Below are positions 33,127 through 45,144 of a stretch of 64,000 bases of DNA, in pieces. Both the position numbers and the translations under genes were made by a program. The DNA is from Dipteronia dyeriana (taxonomy: Eukaryota; Streptophyta; Magnoliopsida; Sapindales; Sapindaceae), in NCBI GenBank assembly GCA_032871835.1, contig CM065299.1, forward strand, positions 83,829,652 to 83,893,651. The letters run 5' to 3'. Below the pieces are notes generated by a model. The model ran no database searches and had not been told where the DNA came from. It saw only the letters and a program-made list of their open reading frames with translations. Every line of letters starts with the position of its first letter. Within the stretch, counting starts at the first letter, position 1.

Positions 33127-36100
33127 ACTCTTTCCCCCTAAAAAAAAAATTCGTCCTCGAAATTTGTATGATTCTCGAACTCCAAAATATTAGAGAATTC
33201 ACCTTTCACTTATAGTTATTACAAAAATATATATAATCAAATCAATTCTTTTCTTATACTCTAAGTTTCCATTCACACGTTACTCAATCGAGTAATTTCC
33301 AAATCCAAAATCATGCTAATGATTTCCAATGGCAAATTCTATATCAGTAACTTATCTATCTAAAAGATTACAAAAAAAACTAAGGTAAAAAAGACTAATC
33401 TAGTATTTGTCAATCTCAAATCAATACAACTAATTGAACCTTCAGCATGACCAAGTAATGTCCAAAACATATATCACCATATGGTAGAAAAAGATGAATA
33501 TAACATAATCAAACTCAACAATTAAATTGGTAGGGCTAAAATATGAACACTTAAATTAAGTCAAAATTAGATGATGAATTTTAAAAAGAATTTGAGAAAC
33601 GATTTTATCGTGAGTGTCACTCATATTAGAGCAAGCCAGTCCATCACAATTAAAAAATTACAACTTATAATGTTGAGCAAATGTAGATTCCAACCTTGAA
33701 ATAAAAACAGTAGTATATTAATGAAATTCTACTTAAGATAATCATAAAACCTTAAAAGCATGAAATCTTAAAAACATAAGTGCTTTGATTTTACCAAAAA
33801 ACAAAAATAAAATTCTGAACACAACTCATGTTTAGGTTTTGACAAATAAATTATAGAGGTAAATCAATAAATAAAATAATCAATTCATTTAAGATATTGA
33901 AATACAATATCTATATAATTTTTATTTATTTTTAAGAAAATTAGCATGTGACATATAAAACATATATATATTTAAATTAGAAACAATTTTGTTAATATTA
34001 AAAAGAGAGGATACCGAAGAGGACTTAAACAACCATTAATAGAACTAGTTACAAGAAAATAAAAATATTTTACAAGTAAAATCATTAGATCAAACATTAT
34101 CACATCATGATTTAATATGAATGAGTGAATATTTAAAAATAATTTATAAAATTCCTATAAATAAAACCAATTGATAAAATAATGGTTTAATAGCCACATA
34201 TATCCATAAATTTTGGATTTAAATAATTTGAGGATTGAACATATAGCAAATATAAATATACTGTAAAACTTCAAAAGATAAAATCATAATAAGTTGAAAA
34301 GATATATAATTCAATACATTATTCGATTCACTTGTTTTAGATCAATAGTACTAAAGTTAAATTCTGAAATTTTTAGGTATTATCCTAAATAAATAAATAA
34401 ATAAAAGTCGTAAGTATAATTAAAATATAAAGATCATACATGTTAAATCTAATTTTTCAAATATCAAAATAGATATAGACTACTTCACTTCGTATAATGA
34501 ATTTTTAAGTTTAAGAAGTTTTGATCGAAATTTAATCAAAAGATTGCAATAAAGAAAACAATTGAATAACTATCAAAGTAGGATACGGAATTCAAACAAG
34601 GATCAAAAATATTTTACACAAATCATTTAGAGACAAAAGACAAAAGTTATATAATTTGATCACTAATATTTTATCGTATCTAAAAGATATAGATAACATA
34701 ATGAACCCAAATTGTTGAATGTATACCAAGGTATTATCAAGACAATTGAAAATTATAATTTAAACGAAGACTGAAATAATCATTTTAAAATTTTCAAATC
34801 AAGAGAATGAAAAACTATCATATTACAAATTAACTCTCATTCTCACAAAGAAGTTTAATACAATCATGCCAAAATAATACAAATTATATGGAAACAAAAT
34901 ATATACACAATTAAGTAAACCAAGTTCACTTTTGTAATTCTTGAAATTTTAAATGCGGTGAAAAATAAAATCGCATCAATAAAACAATAATAGACTTTGA
35001 AAATCCAGATATCGTAATAACTTGAATACATAACATAAATGAATGCACCATTGTTTGAAGACAAGTTCTTTTCTCTTTTTTTTTTTAATCAAAGAAAAAT
35101 ACATGTGCCAAAATGATAACCATGATAAATCTTAATTAGAATTTAGAAATATCTACCTATAATAATATGAGTAAAATCGAACTAAAAAATAGTTTATAAA
35201 TGTTAAGTAAATATATCAAATTTTCATTAAAAACATTTCAAAGAATTGAACCTATAAATAAAAATCTCTTGAAAGTCGATGAAACTTATATATATATATA
35301 ATATACTATACAATAAATTTGAATCTAGAAAATGGTTCAACCACTGGTCATAAAATTATGAATACGATTTAAAATAATTAAAATAACACATCATAAACAA
35401 CTCATGAGTAGTATCACCCTAGTTTGCAATTACACTTTATCTTGAATGGATGACTTGTACTATCACATTCATGAAGGTAACATGTGGCTGCCGACTAATG
35501 ACATCACAAAAGAATTCTTAATGTATCTCTTATCCCACAGATAATTCAAATGCATAATCAATTATATCCCAACTAAGAAGGCTTTACAACATTCTTTCGG
35601 AAATCTTAAGATTAAAAATTACTTAACGTATTATCCATAACTTAGTGTCGACTAAGGAAAATTCAAATTCACTAATCAATTGAACTACTCACCATATTAT
35701 CCATGACTTAGTATTAACTAAAAAAAAATTCCAAATTCTATAATCAATTTAATTATAACTTACAACTCAAACAGCATAAAGAAAATCTAAATTTTATCAA
35801 GAACTACACCAAAGTCTTGCAACTCCAAATTGAATAAATCGAATTTGAACATTATATATGACCGTGTCACCAATTTTTATTTTTTTTTGTATACTATGAA
35901 TCCTCTCTAAGGTAAGCAGTGATCTCATAATCAAAATTATGAAGTTCCTTATAAGACAGTACTAAGTCTATCTATAACTAATAGGACATCAATAAATCAA
36001 CATATCTTAAATAAATTATTTACACTATAAAATTCATACATGAATATTACTCAATATCACTTAGAAATATATTACATATAAAATAACAATTCCTCAAACT

Positions 36101-36548
36101 TTACATTGATATTTATGATTATCACTTCAATCCAACTTGCCCAGTCATCTCCTAGAAAACGAGATTATAACTTTTCTATCCATAACTCCAACAAGTAACT
36201 TGTAGAATAATAGTATTATGTTATGCAACCATAGTAATTTCTTTTAACTCTTGAAGGAAAAAAAATATTTACCAGAAAATATACTAACTCCAAGATACAC
36301 ATGTCATAAACAAATAGTCCTCAAGATTTGACATTTCAATTGGTTCCATTAACCAACTTCAACTAAGAGTATTTAGGACTCTAAAATATTAATCGTAAGA
36401 AACTAAAAATAATAAAACCTAGCAAAATACCAATTGTAAAATATTATAACCTATCAATACTGATTGTAGAATATTAGAACATATTGGTCATCTATAACTA
36501 ACACCCAAAAGTCCATAGAATCCCAAACCTAATGCTTGGATACCAAGT
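33127..36548 (-). other. AT-rich interior of the Gypsy-like element
   Basis: About 3.4 kb without a recognisable gene on either strand. Next to the left LTR, on the minus strand, AAATTTCGAGGACGAA and then AGGGGGAAAGAGT precede TGTAAGACCC. These look like the last codons of a Gypsy pol (NFxDE-like end) and its polypurine tract. Next to the right LTR, TTGGTATCCAAGC on the minus strand (about 36536-36548) resembles a degenerate initiator-Met primer site. The rest is AT-rich filler, often with CAAAT/TTAAAA words. The element must have moved with borrowed enzymes, or lost its pol after insertion. Confidence 0.7.
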
Positions 36549-38925
36549 TGTAACACCCCAAAAATCAAAGAGTAATTAAACACTTTGATATGAAATGTTA
36601 ATATATAAACCATCAATTATTTCACACAAAGAAACTAATAATCATCGAATAACTCCAAATAAGCCATTCTAAAATGTAAATATATCTCCAAATAATTCTA
36701 ACAATATGGTTCAAAACACTCTAAAGGAAATTAAAACAATACCGAGCACCTAAACTCAAATTCTAAGTAACAAAACAAAACAGAACATTACATATAATCT
36801 CATTAACTTCACCCTTTTGAAAGTCTATTGCTCTATCGGTCAGCTTCTAAGATACTTATTCTGTAAAATATTAAATGACAAGGGGTGGGCTGTCAACTCA
36901 GTAAGTATTGCATAATACGTAATCGAAAACATTTATGAAATTTATAATAACATTTACTACGTACATAACTTTTTAAATATTCAGATACAATTAAAATTAC
37001 AAAAGTAACATTTTCAATATATAAGTAAACTTGTAAAAGTAATATTTTCAAATACAAGTATATTTAAAAAATTATCGTTTTCAATATACGATAACAATTA
37101 ATAACATTTGTGCAATTACATACTATGCAAAAAGGAAAAATCTACTTACCTCTTAGCAAACCTCATAAAAGCAATTGCCCACGAAGCTAACAATCCAAAC
37201 CTTACCCTAAAATCATATATTTATACGAATATCAAAGTCTAATTTATATCTAGGACTAGAATAAGGCCCGACATATCGCTTCACAACCGAAATCCTAATG
37301 CTAGAACTAACCAGTGTTGTTTTTCAAAAACTGAGTAGTGTCTGATGTAGGATTTTTAATTTATTATACACGCAGTGGAAACTTCTAAAACTTTGTAAAC
37401 AAATCTTACATAAACTTATATATTGACATAGAAAATTTCAGAATTTAATAAAATCAATAAGTACCTTAAAATAGTTTAAATGTCGTAGTATTCATGGCTG
37501 TCTGATAATAGACAGTCTCGAATAATACTCACCATTTGAATTTTTAAAAATTGTAAATATATAAAATGATATGAAATATTTGCCAAAACATCGATAACAC
37601 ATATTAGGTTTGAAAACAAAAGTTGCAAATTGAAATCATTCATATAAATACTTTAAAAATATTTATACGTTTGGTTATTATAATCTGTCTAATACTTGAC
37701 AGATTGTAGAACCCATATTTGAAAATTCATAACTAATTTAATAAAATCCTAAAAATATTGAAATAAATTCAGGAACCTTTGCAACTTGTACTAAACATCT
37801 GTACCAAATTTTAAATGTTTTAAATAAGTATAACAAAGCAAAACATATTTTCGAATCCAGATCAAGCTACAAAAACTGATATTTTCAACAATACTGTTTC
37901 GAACTAAAAAATTCGTAAAACATACAATACTCATTATTTTGAAACAAAACAAATTTATTTGGAACCCTTGGTAGTCTAGTTAAAAATATCAAAACAAAAA
38001 TCACAAAAATATCATATATAAATTAACTATAAATTTTATAATAATCACTGGTCAACCCTAAATACAATGATATCGGAAGATAGGAACTCAAAACTCACTA
38101 TAATAAGCTTTTAGGGTTACTACACAATCAAAACACTAATATTGATACCTCAAAACGTTTAAGAAATATAGAAAAACATCTAAAGCTAAGAGAAACACAC
38201 CTTGAAAACACATTTCTTCCTCTTGCTTGAAACAAGTTTTTGTTAAAAGTATGAGAGTTTTTTTTTTCTCTTTTTCTTTCCTCTCATTGGCCGTTCAAAA
38301 ACATTTTAGGGTTATGTTTTTTTTTTTCAATGATAGTAAAAGAGAAAACAAGGGTCTTGAAGTATAGGATTTTTAAAAAAGGTAGGATTCCCAATAATTA
38401 TTTTATTATTAGTATCGTTTAAATGAAAAAGTTATCTATGCAATAAAACACTTATTCAACTCTAATTTTTATTTTAAAACTTTAACCCCCATAAAACTAT
38501 ATAAATTACAAAAACAAAATGTGTTTTTAAAATCTAAATGCTTAAGAAAACAAATATTCTAAAATTCAGAATTTGGGTCTTACATACAATTCCACTGATT
38601 TTATTAAAATATTCAAATCCCTTTAAACGTGGAATTGACTTATTTCAAATCACTCTAAATGTGGAAATTGATTTATTTCAAATCACTCTAAATGTGAAAA
38701 TTGACCTATTTCAAATCACTATAAATGTGGAAATTGACCTATTTCAAATCCCATGAAATTGATTTGTAATAATGTTAGAGAATTAATAGTCTACTGCCAA
38801 AATACTCTACCTTAATACTGGTTGATTTAGTTGCTTTAACAAAAAGAAACTGAATGAATGCGTTCCTATTTTTATTAATATTATTATTAACACTAATAAA
38901 GAAGGAATAAAATTTGGGTCTTACA
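36549..38925 (-). repeat. Right (5') LTR of the Gypsy-like element, 2377 bp
   Basis: In plus orientation it starts TGTAACACCCC and ends GGGTCTTACA. It matches the three native pieces of the left LTR. Between TAATAACATTT and GTGCAATTACA it lacks the ~430-460 bp present on the left. A microrepeat of CAAATCNCTNTAAATGTGGAAATTGA occurs at about 38610-38755. Confidence 0.86.
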
Positions 38926-40030
38926 AGTGAATAGTGGAGCAACAGATCACGCATCACACCTCTCACCTACCCACAACAAAACTAAGACACCTCATGATTT
39001 TGTTGGACTACATAATGGCGAACAAGCTACCATAGAAAATTTTGGATCTATTCAATTATCGTCGGATTTGTCTCTTGATAGAGTTCTTCATGTGTCTAAA
39101 TTTCGTGTGAATTTGATATATGTGAGTAAATTAACTAGAGCTTTGAGGTGTGTAGTGATATTTTACCGGGATTTTTGTGTTGTGCAGGACGTGGATACGA
39201 GGAGGACGATTGGCCTGGGCAAGCATTTTAATAGTCTCTACTATCTTACACCAACCCAAAATTCTCATCTTGTCAATCACATAATCCGCACTTCCGATCT
39301 CTAGCACCAACATCTTGGACATCCATCTACCACACCTCTTCACACTCTATCCCAATATTTTTTAATAATTGTGTTTAATTCTAAGCATGTTTATGAGATT
39401 TGTCCCTTATCCAAACAAACTCGTTTATCTTTTATTTCCAGTTTAATAAAAATAGTTGCACCGTTTGATTTAATTCATTGTCACATTTGGGAGCCAAACA
39501 AAATTCACACTCAGGGGCTCGTTATTTCCTAACCATTGTTGATGATTTTACTTGCTTTACTTGGGTTCATCTTATGAGTTTAAATCAAACAATCGATCTC
39601 TATTGAATCTTTCTTCTCTTGGGTCAAAACTCAATTTCATCTAAACCTTAAGAGTTTACGTGCCGATAATAGGGGTGAATTCACATTATGCGTTCTTTTC
39701 TTAAAGAACATGGCACCATTTTTCAACACACATGTGCTCATACTCCCCAACAAAATGTTGAGCGTAAACATCGTCATCTTTTAAATGTAACTCATGCCCT
39801 ACGATTTCAAGCCAATTTACCGTTACGGTTTTGGGAGGGAGTGTGTCCAAACAACGTGTTACCTTATCAATCGTCTATCCACACCTCTACTTTCCCATAA
39901 ATCTCTATATGAACTCTTACACAAAACACCACCAATTTATTCCAACCTTTGGGTCTTCGGTTGCTTATGCTATGCCACCAATCTCACCTCGAATACTTCC
40001 TTTAACTAAGCTTTTGCCAGAAAATCAAGA
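38926..40030 (+). pseudogene. Copia protease remainder and integrase, broken
   Basis: This resumes the interrupted Copia. It starts NSGATDHASHLS, the protease active-site block in which the expected catalytic Asp of DSGA is Asn. It continues with LHVSKFRVNLIYVSKLT, HLGHPSTTPLHTL and ICPLSKQTRLSF (integrase zinc region). SLRADNRGEF carries an integrase Asp and HTCAHTPQQNVERKHRH the Glu region, with the usual Gly lost after Asn. Frameshifts occur near 39300, 39520, 39660 and 39850. Non-functional. Confidence 0.84.
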
Positions 40031-40680
40031 AGATCATCCAGTCTTACTTCTTCCTATCGATCCAATTCATTTCCCACTGCCAAATCTTTCTGATCAACCC
40101 AATCCAACCAACTCTCACTCACCACATACTCTTTCTCACCCTACGCTTTCGACAGATATACTACCTGATCCTCTTCCTTCGCACACCACATCACATCTTA
40201 TCGATCCACCGATGGCTGATGCCTCCACCTCATCGTCATCCCCTTTAACACCGTCATTAGCACCATCACTGGTGGAATCTCAAACCCCGGCTGCCTCTTC
40301 TTCCTCATCTCGTTCGCACCAGTCTCCACCATCGGACCCTCGTCCCATCCCGCCGCCTCTATTCCCTATGGTCGGTCGGCCCATCACCACCATAATAGAT
40401 ACCCACTGCCATCCCCAACCCTCATCGCTTATCTCGAACTCACCAACCTCCGCCTCATCTCTAAGATTACAAAACGTACCATGCTGCTATCATGGGCTCT
40501 GATGCTTCTTCTTTCTCCACGTTTGGCACTCGCTATCCATTACAGTAGTATGTTTCCTACTCTGGGTTGTCTAATAGATATTGTTCATTTATGCATAGTA
40601 TATCTTACCTGGTAGAGCCAACAACTTATGAACAGGTACGTTATGACCCTTAGTGGGTTGAAGCTATGACCTCTGAAACT
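40031..40680 (+). pseudogene. Copia linker between integrase and RT, Ser/Pro-rich
   Basis: The open segment is rich in Ser, Pro and Thr (for example TSSSSPLTPSLAPSL), typical of the poorly conserved linker between Copia integrase and reverse transcriptase. It ends with frameshifted RT start sequence near 40620-40680. Confidence 0.65.
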
Positions 40681-41445
40681 TAGGCCTTTAAGGATAATCA
40701 CACATGGTCCATGTTCCCTTTTCCTCCTGGGCTATGTCATATCGATAATAAGTGGGTTTTCAAGATCAAATATCATGTCGACAGTTCCATTGAGCGAAAT
40801 AAAGCTCGACTTGTTGCCAAAGGGTTCACTCAACACAAAAGCATCGATTTTAAAGATACCTTATCTCCTGTTGCCAAATTAATCACTGTTCATTGCTTAC
40901 TAGTGGTTGTTGCAGTCTGGAATTGGCCATTACATCAAATAGATGTTCAAAATACCTTTTTCCATAGAGAACTCACAGAAGACGTGTATATGCTTCAACC
41001 TTCAGGTTCTCGTCGACAGGGGGAGAATGTCGTTTGTCGATTTCACAAGTCCCTTTATGGCCTTAAGCAAGCATCTCATAGTTGGTTCTAACATTTCTCT
41101 TGTGCAATTCAAGAAATTGGCTTCCACTAGTCTCACGTCGATTACTCTTTATTCACACAGGTCCGTAGAAATTCCATTACTATTGTACTACTTTATGTTG
41201 ATGATATGGTCATAACAGGAAATGATCAGAAGACCATCGATGTTCTCAAGAAGTTCCTTAATAGTTGTTCCAGGATTAAAGATCTTGGACAGCTCAAATA
41301 TTTCCTTGGAATCGAGGTTGCACGTTCCAAAGCTAGAATTACAGTTTGTCAACAGAAATATACATTGGACATATTAGAGGAAACCGTATTACTCGGAGCG
41401 AAATCAGCAAAGGTTTCCACGAACCTGACTTGGTACTAATAGAAT
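40681..41445 (+). pseudogene. Copia reverse transcriptase, broken
   Basis: Blocks in order are NKWVFKIKYHVDSSIERNKA, LVAKGFTQHKSIDFKDTLSP, HQIDVQNTFFHREL (usually DVKNAFLHG), FHKSLYGLKQASHSWF, then a stop. After a frameshift LLYVDDMVITGND carries the YVDD catalytic motif, followed by IKDLGQLKYFLGIEVARSK. A stop at 41439 precedes RNase H. Non-functional. Confidence 0.86.
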
Positions 41446-42085
41446 CAGGGAGCGAAGCCCTCAAGGATCCCACTCAGTACTGACGGTTAATTGGGAAGCT
41501 GATCTACCTCACAATTAGTCGGTCAGAAATTACATACTCCGTGAATACTCTTAGTCAATTCATGCAGGAACCAAAGTTGCATCACCTTAAAACTACACTT
41601 AGACTCCTCCAATACTTGAAGGCAGCTCTAGGGCAAGGCTTGCTATTTCGCTCAAACAGTTCACTTCACTTATACTGTGATACCGACTGGGCAAGATGCC
41701 CGATTACATGACGGTCAGTGACAGGTTATTGTACTTTCCTTGGCAAGTCACTTGTGTCATGGAAAAGTAAGAAACAGGTAACCGTGTCAAGATACTCACT
41801 TGGTTGAGATACTTATTGATAAATACCTCATCTTGAACCAACAAAATTATTTTACGACAATCAGACAGCCTTACACGTTGCTGCCAGTCTGGTTTACCAC
41901 GAGCGGATGAAACATATTGAACTAGATTATCACACAGTCCGTGAGAGAATCCAAAGAGGAGAAGTGAAGACATCCTACGTGTAAACAGAAAGTTAGATTG
42001 CAGATTTGTTCACTAAACCATTACGAGCATCAGCGTTTCACACCTTCATCAGCAAGTTGAGTGTCATTGACATTCATACTCCAAC
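41446..42085 (+). pseudogene. Copia RNase H, broken
   Basis: Shifting frames give LIGKLIYLTISRSEITYSVN, LHLYCDTDWARCP (catalytic Asp block), [16 protein letters not shown] and HERMKHIELDYHTVRE near the end, then ADLFTKPL. These are the C-terminal landmarks of Copia Pol. Several stops and indels are present. Confidence 0.82.
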
Positions 42086-42096
42086 TTGAGGGGGAG
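42086..42096 (+). promoter_or_regulatory. Copia polypurine tract
   Basis: TTGAGGGGGAG directly precedes TGTTAAAGG, the start of the 3' LTR. Confidence 0.85.
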
Positions 42097-42339
42097 TGTT
42101 AAAGGAAAGAAAATTTGTATTCATATGTGATTGATCTGCATTCATATGTAATTGATACTTAAACACGTGATAGGAGCAAATTATGGATCAAGCAAACAAT
42201 CAGCATTTAGGATAGAGTAATTTTAAGATCGTAACTTTTTGTACTCCTAGAATAGCTCTTCTGCACTTGTATATAATAGCTAGCCTTGTACAATTAAAGC
42301 ATTGTAATATACAGAAATATCCCCGCATCAATTTGTTTA
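42097..42339 (+). repeat. Copia 3' LTR, 243 bp
   Basis: It starts TGTTAAAGGAAAG and ends TCAATTTGTTTA, followed by CTTCT (42340-42344), the target duplication. It is ten bases longer than the 5' LTR because of a small indel near GATACTTAAACACG. Confidence 0.88.
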
Positions 42340-42344
42340 CTTCT

Positions 42345-45144
42345 AAAACAAAACAATTCACTTTTTCTTTTCCAATAATTATATTACCAATAATTAGAAT
42401 AATAAAGAACTCAAAAAAGATGTCTAACAATATTAATTAATCAATTATGTTTTATATAAATTTAAAGTGATTCATTATAAATACAAAACACAATTTATTA
42501 TTATAAAATTATATTGCAATTTATTCTCTTAAAAATAAATATTTTAATATTTCATTGCTTATGTTGCTTTTCTTACTATTATTAATAGTTAATATTATAT
42601 TTCTTGTTTTTATTTTATTTTACCGTTAAAAATGTAATTCTTCTGGAATAAATTTTATATTTATTTTATTTTATCGAAACTTCATTGCATCATCATTTTT
42701 TCTTTATATAAAAAACTCATTTTATTTTCAACATAAAAAAAACTCATTTTAATACGATATTGATTTTTTAAATATTTTTTTTATATAATTGCTTTTTTGT
42801 TTAATTAACCCACCTGGTTAAAATTCATGATTCCACCACTATACATGGTGCTTTTGATCTTGTCAGCCCTACCCGTTTGAATTTATTATAATTGATGTAG
42901 AACAAGTGGTTGATTCCTATAAGACTTTGAGAGACCATTCTAAATTCAAAGCTAAGTGACTTTACCTGAAGTGAATTGGCGAGATGTTTTTGTTATTTTT
43001 GGAAAGTTTTGTTTTAGTCAGAAGTTGACTTTGATATGTCATAATCGTCTGTTGTCAATTCTGACTTGATTATGGTCGTAACCTCATTTCTTGTCCAACA
43101 AGAATTAGAGTAAGGGTTTATCGTTTTAAATAGAGTTGTAAGCCGAACGACTTATTATCATATTATTCAATAAAAGTTCAGTGTTCTTTTTCAGTTTGTT
43201 TATAGTGGATTTCAGATTATTACAGAATACCGACGTTGGTGTTATTCTTTTTGTGTTTGTTTTTGTCAATAATACTTTTAAAAATGTATATTTCAACCAT
43301 TTTTGTTTTTTTGAAAAAAAAAAAGGAAAAGGGAAACGTAAAAAGCGTGTCATTTTTTTTGAAAAAAAGTTTTTATTTAATAAACTTCTATCATACTACA
43401 TACACATCTATAAAAATGTGTAAGTTTTTGTTTGTTGGAAGTGTAAGTTACATCAAATACACATGCATTTGGATTTTGTCTTACTAGTTTATACGATGAT
43501 GATAAATGTGTATGTAATCCTGATGTGGGTTTACTATTGGTTTTAATGATCATATATACCATTCGATTGCATCGATCCTGTAGTAATGATGAACCCATTA
43601 ATGGCCGTTTTTTTGTGTGGTCATCCACTTATTTGTAGCTAGCTTGTCTCTAACTTTCATTTAACAAAAAAAAAAAAAAAACAAAGCTCAGAGGTCATGT
43701 GGTTTTTAGATCAATTGATCAAATTTCTCAACTACTTTACTTCAGTTAGAAAAATTTACTCCTCTACGCTAGATTCCGCTCCTATAATTTTCTCCCAAAC
43801 ACCAGAGTCCAAGACAAGGTTAGAAAAAAAATTTGACACCTGACATAATTTCATTGGATGAATGCATATGCATATCATGTGAAACTCCTTTCTTACTTGT
43901 AAATTTGTAATCGTTCATTTTCTTAACTTTTATATATATACATTTTCAATCTGCATGCATTTGTCAATGTTTATCCATAATCTATGGTTCATATATAATG
44001 TACTGATATATTTTATATCAATACGTATTGAGAAGAAAAGGATTGGACTATATATATATATTACATATGGGTTACAACTATTCGAATCTGAGATAGGGTT
44101 CAACAAATTAATTAGATACATATCTATAAATATACACATGAAAATGAGTAATGATATGCAACATAAATAATTAAATCAAATGATGTGGTATGTGAGTTGT
44201 CACCACTACATAAAACCATAGGATGATGTGGTCGATGAAAAAACCACTTATCAAAGTATTTAGGTTGAAATTTGAGTTAAATTTTTTATTTTATATTATT
44301 AATATATGAAAATAAAAAGGGAAGTATAACTCTGTTTTTTTATTCTCTCTTGAAAAAAAAATTATGGGACAGAAGCTTGAAGAATTAATAATGAAACATG
44401 CCTCAAGAAAGGTAGCATAAGATATGAATATTTGAGTAGCCACTTCATCTTCAGCTACCTCATCAATGTCTCACCTTTTGTATGGACCTTATTTATAATA
44501 ATTTAGCTAGATGATGAGTTGCATACACACTTGGAAATATATTTTACACTTAGGTTGTTTCATTTTTTTTTTATGTGGGTTCAATTCAAAGTTCAAACTC
44601 TAACTTGGACATGGTTTCTTCCTGTATGAGCAATGCATTGAAATTGGCACAAACCAAAAGTTAATTAAAAAGAATAAAGGGTTTTTTTTTTCATAAAAAA
44701 AAAAGCATATGAAGAGGTTAAAGGAGGATGGATATGATTAGTGCAGGTGAGGAATGGTGGTGGCCACAATTATGGTGTACACAAAAGATTTGAGCCCACC
44801 ATTTTTAAACAAAACCCTAGGATAGTCATCATATTATAAACGCACACTGGTACTTTCATAGTTTCATAGCATTAATTTGCAATGTTATTTGATCGTGTGG
44901 ATGGGTTTTTTTGTTTTTTTTTTCTTTAATTATGTTCCTATAATAATTAACGGTGCCCTAATCAACAGAGAAATGACCTAAACTTACTTTTAAAAATCAC
45001 CGAATCGTCAGCTCTTATGAGGGAATAATTGGTTAAGATAAGGATTGTGAAGCTTAGAGTTTTTTTAATCCGACAACGAACATGTCAAATGTTGAGAACC
45101 GGATATATACAATCCGGGTATCAGGAATAAACTTCTCATACATA
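42345..45144. other. AT-rich spacer, no gene recognised
   Basis: Short open frames are low-complexity. About 42840-43200 has features of a decayed LTR: TAGAGTTGTAAGCCG followed by TCAATAAAAGTTCAG, resembling a promoter-proximal and polyadenylation zone, but no partner copy was found. Poly-A and poly-T runs occur near 43310 and 43665. A TACTGATATATTTTATATCA word at about 44002 resembles the motif at 1-500. Confidence 0.4.

Larger units (their letters stand above)
15793..38925 (-). mobile_element. Gypsy-like LTR element with large LTRs and non-coding interior, nested in the Copia
   Basis: On the minus strand the LTRs start TGTAAGACCC and end GGTGTTACA. The left copy (15793-33126) is interrupted by two further elements; the right copy is 36549-38925. 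The interior is only 3.4 kb, without recognisable pol apart from a few codons beside the left LTR. It splits the Copia protease between LYWVV and NSGATDH. The flanking bases share AGT (15790-15792 and 38926-38928), consistent with a damaged short target duplication. It is best described as a deletion derivative or large retrotransposon derivative (LARD). Confidence 0.82.
14370..42339 (+). mobile_element. Ty1/copia retrotransposon (Ale/Retrofit-like), split by nested insertions
   Basis: Two similar LTRs (14370-14602 and 42097-42339) are flanked by the same 5-bp duplication CTTCT (14365-14369 and 42340-42344). Between them lie a primer-binding site, gag, protease, integrase, reverse transcriptase and RNase H on the plus strand, plus a polypurine tract, in Copia order. 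Removing the inserted 15793-38925 block leaves about 4.84 kb, a normal Copia length. The short LTRs and gag type suggest the Ale/Retrofit lineage (inference). Every coding part has stops or frameshifts, so this copy is inactive. Confidence 0.9.

Noticed and set aside
33127..36548. Possible protein genes in the interior of the Gypsy-like element
   Set aside because: Frames are short and AT-driven; only the pol-end codons beside the left LTR are convincing.
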